Of a DNA stretch of 64,000 bases, positions 43,771-51,488 are shown in pieces. The stretch comes from Methanospirillum hungatei JF-1 (GTDB lineage Archaea; Halobacteriota; Methanomicrobia; Methanomicrobiales; Methanospirillaceae). Where the stretch lies: positions 1,772,936 through 1,836,935 of the forward strand of contig NC_007796.1 of NCBI RefSeq assembly GCF_000013445.1, given 5' to 3'. The translations under genes and the position numbers were made by a program. Position 1 is the first letter of the stretch. Each line of letters begins with the position of its first letter. The notes beneath the pieces were generated by a model that saw nothing but the letters and a program-made list of their open reading frames with translations, was not told where the DNA came from and ran no database searches.

Positions 43771-44079
43771 ATGCAGAAGGCCAGAATCCGACTCACCGGA
43801 ACCGACTATCAGAAAGTAGAAGAAGTGTGCGAAAAGATTAAAGAGATCGCTGAGCGGACCGGTGTCAATCTGGCCGGTCCTATTCCCCTTCCTACCAGAA
43901 AGCTGGTAGTACCCATCAGAAAAAGTCCGGATGGGGAAGGGACAGCAACCTGGGACCGCTGGCAGATGCGGGTTCATAAGCGTCTCATTGATCTTGATGC
44001 TGATGAGCGTGCTCTCCGTCAGCTCATGCGTACCCAGGTACCAAAGGACATCGGTATTGAGATTGTCCTTGAAAGCTGA
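43771..44079 (+). CDS. rpsJ: Ribosomal protein S10
   Basis: A 102-residue S10. [20 protein letters not shown] and [19 protein letters not shown] then [14 protein letters not shown] are the family core. I start at the ATG at 43771; a longer frame from 43720 overlaps tuf in another reading frame. tuf-rpsJ is a conserved archaeal pair. S10 is part of the small-subunit head. Confidence 0.96.
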   Translation: MQKARIRLTGTDYQKVEEVCEKIKEIAERTGVNLAGPIPLPTRKLVVPIRKSPDGEGTATWDRWQMRVHKRLIDLDADERALRQLMRTQVPKDIGIEIVLES

Positions 44080-44137
44080 GACAAATATGGGTGGCTTTTC
44101 ATAATAAGCCGCAATAATCCCAATATCGTCCACAGTA

Positions 44138-44170
44138 CCTCCTCAGGAGGATACCTTTCTTTTCCTATTT
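44138..44170 (+). terminator. Terminator of the tuf-rpsJ operon
   Basis: CCTCC-TCA-GGAGG forms a hairpin at 44138-44150, followed by a T-rich tract (CCTTTCTTTTCCTATTT). It is 58 bases after the rpsJ stop. Confidence 0.5.
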
Positions 44171-44277
44171 ATTGGGCGAACAGGGAACAGATGTAAATAT
44201 CTACTGGACGCATTTTTTTCATACAAATATACCTGTTCTATGGAACTGTACGGTATACCTTCCGAGGCAGAATAACA

Positions 44278-45825
44278 ATGAATATTCAGGTATTACGGGA
44301 ACGATATGCACAATGTTCTGGTGCACAGATCTTCGGGATCATTTTTCTTGCAGGTCTTCTTCTCCGGGTGATCCTGCCAAATCTTAAATTACTCCATCAT
44401 GATGAGGCCATCCATGCATGGTTCAGTTATGAACTCCTGACCAAAGGAGTATATCAGTATGATCCCATGTATCATGGGCCATTTCTCTATTACATCACTG
44501 CAGCGTTGTTCAGGATCTTCGGAGATTCTGATCTGCTTGTAAGACTACTCCCGGCAGTGTTTGGGTCGGCCATAATATTCCTCATATACGGGATATACAA
44601 AACCGGCTGGCTCTCGAAAAATCATGCGATCTGGGCAGCACTGTTTTTTGCTTTTTCGCCGGATATGGTATATTTTTCTCGATTTCTGCGTCATGATATC
44701 TTCCAGTTATTCTTCACCGTTCTGCTGCTCCTTGCAATCCTCGCATATATCGAATTTAAAAAACCGGGATGGGCATTTCTGGCAGGATTTGCTGCAGCAT
44801 GTGGTATGTGTCTGAAAGAGGACATGCCGGTAGCCATACTAATATTTGGAGTCTTTTTCATCGCTCTCCTCTATTTCCGTCGTATACACCTTCCGGATAC
44901 CTGGAAACGGGATCTCATTGGTACGGTTCTCATAGCGGCGGGTATAGGATTTGTCTTCTATACCTCATTCTTCAACCATCCGGAGATGTTCTTTGAGGCA
45001 CCATTCAAGGCTATTGAACACTGGACATCCATGCATGACCAGTGCAGGCTGTGTGGTCCGCCATACTGGTACCTCATCATGCTCATTCTCTATGAAATCC
45101 CTCTGCTTATCCTGGCTATATACGGCATCTGGCACTGGGGATGGAAAGACAAGGGACTGAGTCTGTTAAGAAATGTGGATCCTAAAAATCAAGGACTTTC
45201 TGACGAAAAAACTTCACTCCTGATGATCCTTCTCATCATATGGACCGGATGTACGCTGGTTTTTTATGGGTGGGTAGGAGAGAAAGTTCCCTGGCTTTTG
45301 ATTCATCAGTTATTTCCGCTCATATTTCTCGCATCCTACAAGATAGAAGGGAAAAAAGTAATCGCCGGAATTATCACCCTTCTCTTCCTGGTGGGAATGA
45401 CGATGCATGTCTGCTTCACACCTGTTGATATCAACGAACCCATCGTTCAGGTTCAGAACTCTGAGGACATGCGTGACGTCATGGCATTGATCGACACTGC
45501 AAAGACTGTAGTTGTGGCATCCGACTCCTACTGGCCGCTTCCCTGGTACTACCGGGGTGGAAGATGGGACAAGATCCTGTTTTATGGCAAAAAGGTTGAT
45601 CCGATGATGTGGAGTGGGAAGGAACCGGATCTTATCATCACCCATGATACCGACAGTTATGCATCCCTGCCCGGATATGAAAAGAGAGCGTATCACCTAA
45701 GCTACTGGTTTTCCTTGTATGACAACCAGCACCGGGCTCTGGAGTGGTACTTCCTCCGGGATGGAAAGATGGGAACGGTGAATCTTGACGTATTTGTCAA
45801 GGTAAATAATACTGACCTAAATTAA
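44278..45825 (+). CDS. Agl23-like TIGR03663 membrane glycosyltransferase-like protein
   Basis: A 515-residue multi-span membrane protein. LLHHDEAIHAWFSYELL then YDPMYHGPFLYYITAALFRI is the acidic first loop of the GT39/GT83-like TIGR03663 family, called flippase-activity-associated Agl23. The C-terminal third is extracellular and ends DVFVKVNN. TIGR03663 often co-occurs with TIGR03662 (DUF2298), and both are in this window (see 51489-53576). A role in building surface glycan from dolichol-linked sugars is the usual guess; the acceptor is unknown. Confidence 0.85.
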   Translation: MNIQVLRERYAQCSGAQIFGIIFLAGLLLRVILPNLKLLHHDEAIHAWFSYELLTKGVYQYDPMYHGPFLYYITAALFRIFGDSDLLVRLLPAVFGSAIIFLIYGIYKTGWLSKNHAIWAALFFAFSPDMVYFSRFLRHDIFQLFFTVLLLLAILAYIEFKKPGWAFLAGFAAACGMCLKEDMPVAILIFGVFFIALLYFRRIHLPDTWKRDLIGTVLIAAGIGFVFYTSFFNHPEMFFEAPFKAIEHWTSMHDQCRLCGPPYWYLIMLILYEIPLLILAIYGIWHWGWKDKGLSLLRNVDPKNQGLSDEKTSLLMILLIIWTGCTLVFYGWVGEKVPWLLIHQLFPLIFLASYKIEGKKVIAGIITLLFLVGMTMHVCFTPVDINEPIVQVQNSEDMRDVMALIDTAKTVVVASDSYWPLPWYYRGGRWDKILFYGKKVDPMMWSGKEPDLIITHDTDSYASLPGYEKRAYHLSYWFSLYDNQHRALEWYFLRDGKMGTVNLDVFVKVNNTDLN

Positions 45826-46080
45826 TCTACTTCAGCCTTTTTTGTCGTTCATCGTCTGCTTACCAGCACATATTCACGCTGGTCATTCAGTAGGGATATC
45901 CCCCTGGCATATGCCATTTCATTGGACTTGCGGGAAATGAGCGATACTACAGCACACATTCTGATGTTGGAGAGAAATTTTATCCCTCCAAAAAAATTTA
46001 GGAGGGTTACAGTTATTGTTAAGTCCAATAAAAGATACGATCCGGGTCAATCAATTCAAATTATAAGACAAAAAAGATAA
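45826..46080. other. Intergenic stretch with inverted repeats
   Basis: A 255-base gap between Agl23-like and the CetZ-partner gene. It holds ATTGGACTT at 45921-45929 with AAGTCCAAT at 46021-46029, a perfect 9-bp inverted pair 91 bases apart. A 12-bp palindrome, TGGCATATGCCA, is at 45905-45916 and CCTCC..GGAGG lies inside. No ORF of note. It may hold a small RNA or terminators of the flanking convergent genes. Confidence 0.4.
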
Positions 46081-47274
46081 TTAAAAGAGCTCATCGTACT
46101 GATGAGCAGTTGACTTCTTCTTTGGTTTATCACGGGAGCCGAAACTGCCACCGCCGCCCTTTCCGCCACCTTTGCCGCCACGGTTCTTCATGATTCGGAA
46201 AAGAGCAAACCCAACAATTGCAACAACAATGATTCCGATAATATAGGGGATTATCCCAGACAGGTCAGGGAATTGGAATCCCTTGGGAGCGGCCTCAAGT
46301 TCTGCATTCAAATCCTGAGTTGCCGTGAATACTTCATCTGCCTTCTGATATGCTTCTTCAGCTTTTTTCCTGGCTTCAGTGTATTTACCGGCATCATAGA
46401 GCTCTTTTGCATCACTCGCGTCTTCTGCAGCAAACTCACGCTTGGTTATAATAGGAGCAAGCCGTGGATCACTTCCGAGTTCTTTTTCGGTCTTGAAGTA
46501 ATTGATCCACTCGTCAGTCTTGTCTATGGCTTCTTTTGCATCTTTAATTGCTTTCTGGGACAGACCCATGTCAAGCATCGCATAGGCATCCTTGATGTAG
46601 GTATTTGCATTCTTGATATAGATCTGGGCATTTGAATAACTTGCACCGGCTGCTGAATTCAGTGAGGTTAATGCCTCCTTTGCCTTTGCTTCAGCCTTGG
46701 AAACATCTATCCCATCAGCTTTGTTCTGGGCAATATCCTTCTCAAGTTTTGAGTAGGCATCTTTTACAGTTGAAATGTCGCCCTTCAGCTCCCCAGGATT
46801 CGTAACAAATGCTGTGACATTCTTTACGGTCTCTTTCACCCGGCCTCCGGGGGTTGCCACGTTCACCGAAACAATCTCTATTTCTTTGGAACTGTCAACC
46901 TTTGGTGCCATTCCTTTCAGATTGACTTTGACACTTTCATCGACGTTCTCATAGGAGAGTTCCCATCCGGAAAGATCAAGTTGTTTCTTACTGACCGCAG
47001 GTCTGGGATTTTCCACACCATCAAGAATGATGGAGTATGTCCAGACCGGATTTTCAAGTTCGGTTTTTAAGGATATACTCTCATCACTGGGAAAGGTCGT
47101 GCCCCCTATCGAGACAAAACTCAGCTGGAGATCTGCAGAAACATTCGATTTACCGGATTCAAGATCTCCGGAAGGCTTTACATTCACATGACCGACTTCA
47201 ACACTGGCCATTGCCGGAATAGCAATGAAACAAAAAATGATACTTAAAAAGATGATTAATGATCCAGTCTTCAT
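46081..47274 (-). CDS. CetZ-linked single-pass membrane protein with cytoplasmic tail
   Basis: A 397-residue exported membrane protein. I chose the ATG at 47274 (MKTGSLIIFLSIIFCFIAIP), 7 bases after the cetZ stop; the longer frame overlaps cetZ. The signal peptide ends at IPAMA. The outside part has a beta-rich N-half, then about 180 residues of Ala/Lys/Glu helices (KAEAKAKEALTSLNSAAGAS, GKYTEARKKAEEAYQKADEV). One membrane helix follows (IIPYIIGIIVVAIVGFALF), then a basic Gly-rich tail of about 33 residues ending HQYDELF. The operon with cetZ suggests a membrane partner; this is inference. Confidence 0.8.
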   Translation of the reverse strand: MKTGSLIIFLSIIFCFIAIPAMASVEVGHVNVKPSGDLESGKSNVSADLQLSFVSIGGTTFPSDESISLKTELENPVWTYSIILDGVENPRPAVSKKQLDLSGWELSYENVDESVKVNLKGMAPKVDSSKEIEIVSVNVATPGGRVKETVKNVTAFVTNPGELKGDISTVKDAYSKLEKDIAQNKADGIDVSKAEAKAKEALTSLNSAAGASYSNAQIYIKNANTYIKDAYAMLDMGLSQKAIKDAKEAIDKTDEWINYFKTEKELGSDPRLAPIITKREFAAEDASDAKELYDAGKYTEARKKAEEAYQKADEVFTATQDLNAELEAAPKGFQFPDLSGIIPYIIGIIVVAIVGFALFRIMKNRGGKGGGKGGGGSFGSRDKPKKKSTAHQYDELF

Positions 47275-47281
47275 AACTCCC

Positions 47282-48463
47282 TCACTCAAAGAGTGGTTCA
47301 ATACTCTCATCCAGTTTCAAAACATTCTCTTCATCAATTCTTTCTGACGTGGCTTTCGTCTCCTTTGCAATCTCGAGCAGATTCGTGACACGTGGAGCAT
47401 CTGCAATGGATGCTAAAAGAACGACAGCTGCAACATACCTGCTCTGGGCCGGATAATCTCCGCCTCGCACCTCCACACCGGCGATATTCTCCTCAACCCA
47501 GCTTTTGGCTTTTTCAATCCCTTTCCGGTCAAGATCATCAGGCGGTCCGGCAACCAGAACAAGAGCACGACTTGTGGTGGTATATTCACAGGGCAACGTA
47601 AGCCGCCCAAGCATCGCCCGTCTGACCAGAGACAAAATCCGTGAGGTCTTATCCTCACCAAGCAGTTTATCCTCAGGACGTCGTTCTTCTATCTGTTTTC
47701 TTCCGATGATCCGATCAAAGAAACTCCGGTCCTTTTCAACCGGAGCAGAATTGATAACTTCACTGATGGCATATCCGACAGAACTGATACCTCCACCCCG
47801 AAGGGTATTGATAATCTCGCTGGAATCGACGACCATCTCACCGATACCCAGCTGACCTATCTCACCTGCACGGAACAATAACCCAAACCTGCGGACTATC
47901 TCATCATTCAACCGGTCAAATGCGCCCTTGATACTCTCGCCTTCATTTTTCCAGGCGCTGTTGTCAAAAAGAATAACATTATCTGCTTCTTTTACCAGAG
48001 TTGCAAGACTTCGTGCAGCATTATAGGAATATAACCGTCCTTCTTCCGGAGCGGGGAGAATCCCCAGAACATAGACCGGCTCTTTATAAATCTTTTTCAG
48101 ATGCCGTGCAAGCACAGGCGAACCGCCTGAACCTGTTCCGCCACCAAGTCCTGATACGATGATGAATGCTTCAGTATCGCCAATACCTTTGCGGTCAATA
48201 GCATTCATGATGATATCAATCTCGTCAAAAGTAATCTGGGCACCGGTATCATTATCGGTCCCCACGCCATGACCTTTGACGCTCGTCTGACCGATCAGGA
48301 CACGATCCTCAAAATTGAGGTGTTGTAATCCCATCAGATCAGTTCTGGCTGTATTTACCGCAATAGCACGAAAACTGCTGCCATTGGTTCTATTGTCAAA
48401 CTCAATGAACCGGTCAACAATTTTGCCACCAGCCTGACCAAATCCTATAAAAAACACTTTCAT
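47282..48463 (-). CDS. cetZ: Tubulin/FtsZ-superfamily protein CetZ
   Basis: A 393-residue CetZ. MKVFFIGFGQAGGKIVDRF is the CetZ-specific opening; FtsZ has a different one. The tubulin signature is SGLGGGTGSGGSPVLARH. Other markers are VAVNTARTDLMGLQHL (T3-like loop region), GHGVGTDND and DSSEIINTLRGGGISSVGYA. CetZ1 of Haloferax controls rod shape and motility. The C-terminus ends KLDESIEPLFE, a short acidic tail of the kind FtsZ uses for partners. It is co-transcribed with the membrane protein at 46081-47274. Confidence 0.93.
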   Translation of the reverse strand: MKVFFIGFGQAGGKIVDRFIEFDNRTNGSSFRAIAVNTARTDLMGLQHLNFEDRVLIGQTSVKGHGVGTDNDTGAQITFDEIDIIMNAIDRKGIGDTEAFIIVSGLGGGTGSGGSPVLARHLKKIYKEPVYVLGILPAPEEGRLYSYNAARSLATLVKEADNVILFDNSAWKNEGESIKGAFDRLNDEIVRRFGLLFRAGEIGQLGIGEMVVDSSEIINTLRGGGISSVGYAISEVINSAPVEKDRSFFDRIIGRKQIEERRPEDKLLGEDKTSRILSLVRRAMLGRLTLPCEYTTTSRALVLVAGPPDDLDRKGIEKAKSWVEENIAGVEVRGGDYPAQSRYVAAVVLLASIADAPRVTNLLEIAKETKATSERIDEENVLKLDESIEPLFE

Positions 48464-48583
48464 GGAGGTACACCAGTTGTATGAAATATCGGAATTCTGA
48501 TTATTTGGTACATCTTTCCTTTATACATTCAAAAAGCTTCTTCAATGAGCAGGATGGGAATATCTAAGGGATTATAACAGAAT

Positions 48584-49822
48584 ATGCGGATAGCAATAAT
48601 AGGAGGAGGCATATCCGGACTTGTTTCGGCATACAGGCTTTCTAAAGACCATAAAATTACAATTTACGAAAAGTCAGCAGAGATAGGGGGGCTGCTCTCA
48701 TCATACCACCGGAAGGCATATTCCATTGAGCGGTACTATCACCATTTCTTCTCAGGAGATCGGGCATTTTTACACCTTTTAGATGAATTGAACCTATCTG
48801 ATACGATACTCTGGCTCAAAGGGTCAACCGGTACATACCAAAACGGGACCATCTATCCCCTCACCACCCCCCTCGAAATACTGCTCTATCCTCACCTTAG
48901 CATATTTGAAAAATTCAGGCTCGCATTATTCACCAAAAAAGTCAAACACTTTGATCTGTCACACCTTGACACCATAAGCGCAGAGAAATTCCTTACAGAG
49001 CAGCTTGGAGAGAAAATTTACCGCTCATTCTTCAGGCCACTCCTGAATTCAAAATTTGGTCAGAATGCAGAGAAAATCTCTGCCGCATGGCTTGTCAGCC
49101 GGGTGGCCATCCGTTCGGACAGAAGTCTTGGGGGAGAGCGGCTCGGATATCTTGAGCGGGGGTTTTCATCCTTCATCGAAAGTCTTTCAAATACGATAAC
49201 CGGATATGGAGGAGAGATAAGAATAAACACACCGGTTACCAGCATACAAAAAGCCGGGGGGGAATGGTATATAAATGATGAACCATTCGATGCCGTCATT
49301 GCAACCATCGCACCCGGTCTTCTGAAAAAAACCGGTCTTGATATTCCGGATATCCCCTACCAGGGAGCGGCCTGTCTGACCATGGGGCTTGTCCGTCCTG
49401 TCACTCAGGGTATTTACTGGATTAATCTGTATGATGATGCCCCCTATGGAGCTGTCATCGGACATACCTGTTTTGCCCCAAGAGCATGGTATGGTGAGGA
49501 TATCGTCTATCTTGCATCATATTACACCGGCACGCCGCCCACCGACCTGAAGGAACGGATGATAGAAGATTTCCAGAGAAAATTTTCAGTCAGGAGTGAT
49601 GAGATACTATGGGCAGAAATGACTAGAGACCCCTATGCCGGGCCGCTGTATCTTGCCGGGTATAAAGAGCAGATGAACATGATATCAGTTCCCGGACTTG
49701 TTCTTGCCGGTATGTTTTCTGAAGAGAACTATCCGGAGCGGAGTATTGAGGGATCGGTTCGTGCCGGACTCAGGGCTGCAGAAGAGATCGTCAGGATGGA
49801 AAAGAATCCGGAAGTGACCTGA
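48584..49822 (+). CDS. FAD-dependent amine-oxidase-like dehydrogenase
   Basis: A 412-residue flavoprotein. The opening RIAIIGGGISGLVSAYRLS is the dinucleotide fold, and GGLLSSYHRKAYSIERYYHH follows. The closing motif GLVLAGMFSEENYPERSIEG is the FAD end. It resembles protoporphyrinogen-oxidase/UDP-galactopyranose-mutase-like proteins found in archaeal glycan clusters. It is the first of four genes with 0-10 base contacts to 53576, so it likely acts on a lipid-linked sugar or isoprenoid. Confidence 0.85.
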   Translation: MRIAIIGGGISGLVSAYRLSKDHKITIYEKSAEIGGLLSSYHRKAYSIERYYHHFFSGDRAFLHLLDELNLSDTILWLKGSTGTYQNGTIYPLTTPLEILLYPHLSIFEKFRLALFTKKVKHFDLSHLDTISAEKFLTEQLGEKIYRSFFRPLLNSKFGQNAEKISAAWLVSRVAIRSDRSLGGERLGYLERGFSSFIESLSNTITGYGGEIRINTPVTSIQKAGGEWYINDEPFDAVIATIAPGLLKKTGLDIPDIPYQGAACLTMGLVRPVTQGIYWINLYDDAPYGAVIGHTCFAPRAWYGEDIVYLASYYTGTPPTDLKERMIEDFQRKFSVRSDEILWAEMTRDPYAGPLYLAGYKEQMNMISVPGLVLAGMFSEENYPERSIEGSVRAGLRAAEEIVRMEKNPEVT

Positions 49823-50536
49823 GTGACAATATCAAATCCGGTAACAGTTGTCATTCCGGTGTACAACGATGTTCATGCCCTAAAAGAGGCGGTACCACGA
49901 GTTCTGCAGACGCTATCCTGCATTGCTACAGAGTTTGAACTCATCATAGCCGAGGATGCCAGCACCGATGGATCTGCTGAATTAGCAGCAAAGTTTGCCC
50001 GGGAGAGCCCACAGGTCATCCACCTTCACCGGGATGAGCGGCTGGGGAGGGGATCGGCCCTGTCTCGTGCTGCCTCAATAGCCCGTGGAGATATCTTCTG
50101 TTATTTTGATGTTGATATGGCAACCGACATCTCCCATCTTGAAGAACTCCTTGGCCGAATTACTGAAGGGTATGATCTGGCAACCGGTTCACGGCTTCTT
50201 CCGGAGAGCAGAATCATCAGAAGTTGCAGCCGTGAGATTAAAAGCAGGGGATATAACTTCCTGGTCCGGCTTATTCTGAAAAGCACCCTCTCTGATCATC
50301 AGTGCGGATTTAAGGCATTCAGAACCGAAGTGCTCAGGGACCTTCTGCAGGAGACGTGTGATACCCACTGGTTCTGGGATACCGAGATCCTTGTACGTGC
50401 CCAGCATAAAGGGCTTCGTATCGCAGAGATCCCGGTAATCTGGACAGAGGGACAGGGGACGACAGTCAGATCAGGTGATATCTGGAAGATGGGACGAGCA
50501 ATTCTCCGACTCTGGTGGCAGCTCCATGTATCGTAA
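49823..50536 (+). CDS. Family 2 glycosyltransferase
   Basis: A 237-residue GT2 of dolichol-phosphate-mannose-synthase type. VTVVIPVYNDVHALKEAV opens the fold, IIAEDASTDGSAELAAKF has the DxSxDG sugar-nucleotide motif, and FCYFDVDMATD has the DxD. The C-terminal part has RFAFQ-like DHQCGFKAFRTEVL. It starts at a GTG immediately after the previous stop. It transfers a sugar to a lipid carrier, most likely dolichol phosphate. Confidence 0.9.
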   Translation: MTISNPVTVVIPVYNDVHALKEAVPRVLQTLSCIATEFELIIAEDASTDGSAELAAKFARESPQVIHLHRDERLGRGSALSRAASIARGDIFCYFDVDMATDISHLEELLGRITEGYDLATGSRLLPESRIIRSCSREIKSRGYNFLVRLILKSTLSDHQCGFKAFRTEVLRDLLQETCDTHWFWDTEILVRAQHKGLRIAEIPVIWTEGQGTTVRSGDIWKMGRAILRLWWQLHVS

Positions 50537-51485
50537 ACTCTGTGCTATCATCTTCTCTGTTCTTCTGGCAGTAGGAATCCTGGCCGTCATGGTCATCAGA
50601 GTCTGGAATGACCTGGCCGATGCACTTGCTTATGTAAGACCGCTCTATCTTATCCCGGCATGTCTTATCTGCCTGTGTGCCTGGTTTGTCAGGGGAGGGC
50701 GGTACCAGTCCATCCTCTCGCGGATGCATGTATCCATTTCACTCATCTTTTCAACGGCCTGTATCTACATATCACAAACGGTAAACCTTATCGTCCCAGC
50801 CCGGCTTGGAGACCTGATCCGGGTGGTCCTGCTCAAGCATGATTATGATGCAACCATCTCCCAGGGTCTCTCCTCCATCATCGTGGAGCGGGTTTTTGAT
50901 ATCATATCGGTAGCAGTCCTGGGCCTTTGCGCAGTGGTCTTTGTGCTGAACGCCCCGTCCTGGGTTCTCATGCTGCTCGTTCTTCCGCTCGTGCTTGGGG
51001 GAATCTTCTTTCTGGTTCTCATCCTCACGGGCAAAGTTCAGACTGACAATAAATACATCGGGTATGTTCTGACGATGATGAATGAGATGCGGAATGCATC
51101 CCTGACTCCCCGATCCGCATGTGTTCTCGCAGTTACATCACTTGGTATCTGGATACTTGATACTGCCATCTGTTCCCTTGTTGCCCTTATGTTCGGGCAG
51201 GATATCCCTTTTTCAATCGTCCTGCTTGCAGTAGTTGCAGGAAACCTTGTAAAAGCAGTCCCCCTCACACCCGGCGGAGTCGGGACCTATGAATTTGCCC
51301 TTGCCGTCATCTTTGAACTGGCAGGGACAAGTCCGGCAGTATCCACCCTTATCGCAGTCATCGACCACCTGATTAAGAATGGTATCACCCTTATCGGAGG
51401 GGCGATCTCTATCATGTACTTAGGAGACTGGGTAATCCCCGAACTCTCTGAAAGTATTAAGAAAAGACTGAAGGATGAATCATAA
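50526..51485 (+). CDS. LPG synthase TM / AglD-like flippase family membrane protein
   Basis: A 319-residue membrane protein, starting at the ATG at 50526 (11 bases inside the GT2 gene). It has eight hydrophobic segments. SQTVNLIVPARLGDLIRVVL and GNLVKAVPLTPGGVGTYEFA are the signature of the UPF0104/LPG_synthase_TM family, which includes the C-terminal part of archaeal AglD. It may flip or bind lipid-linked sugars made by the preceding GT2. Confidence 0.9.
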   Translation: MYRKLCAIIFSVLLAVGILAVMVIRVWNDLADALAYVRPLYLIPACLICLCAWFVRGGRYQSILSRMHVSISLIFSTACIYISQTVNLIVPARLGDLIRVVLLKHDYDATISQGLSSIIVERVFDIISVAVLGLCAVVFVLNAPSWVLMLLVLPLVLGGIFFLVLILTGKVQTDNKYIGYVLTMMNEMRNASLTPRSACVLAVTSLGIWILDTAICSLVALMFGQDIPFSIVLLAVVAGNLVKAVPLTPGGVGTYEFALAVIFELAGTSPAVSTLIAVIDHLIKNGITLIGGAISIMYLGDWVIPELSESIKKRLKDES

Positions 51486-51488
51486 GGC

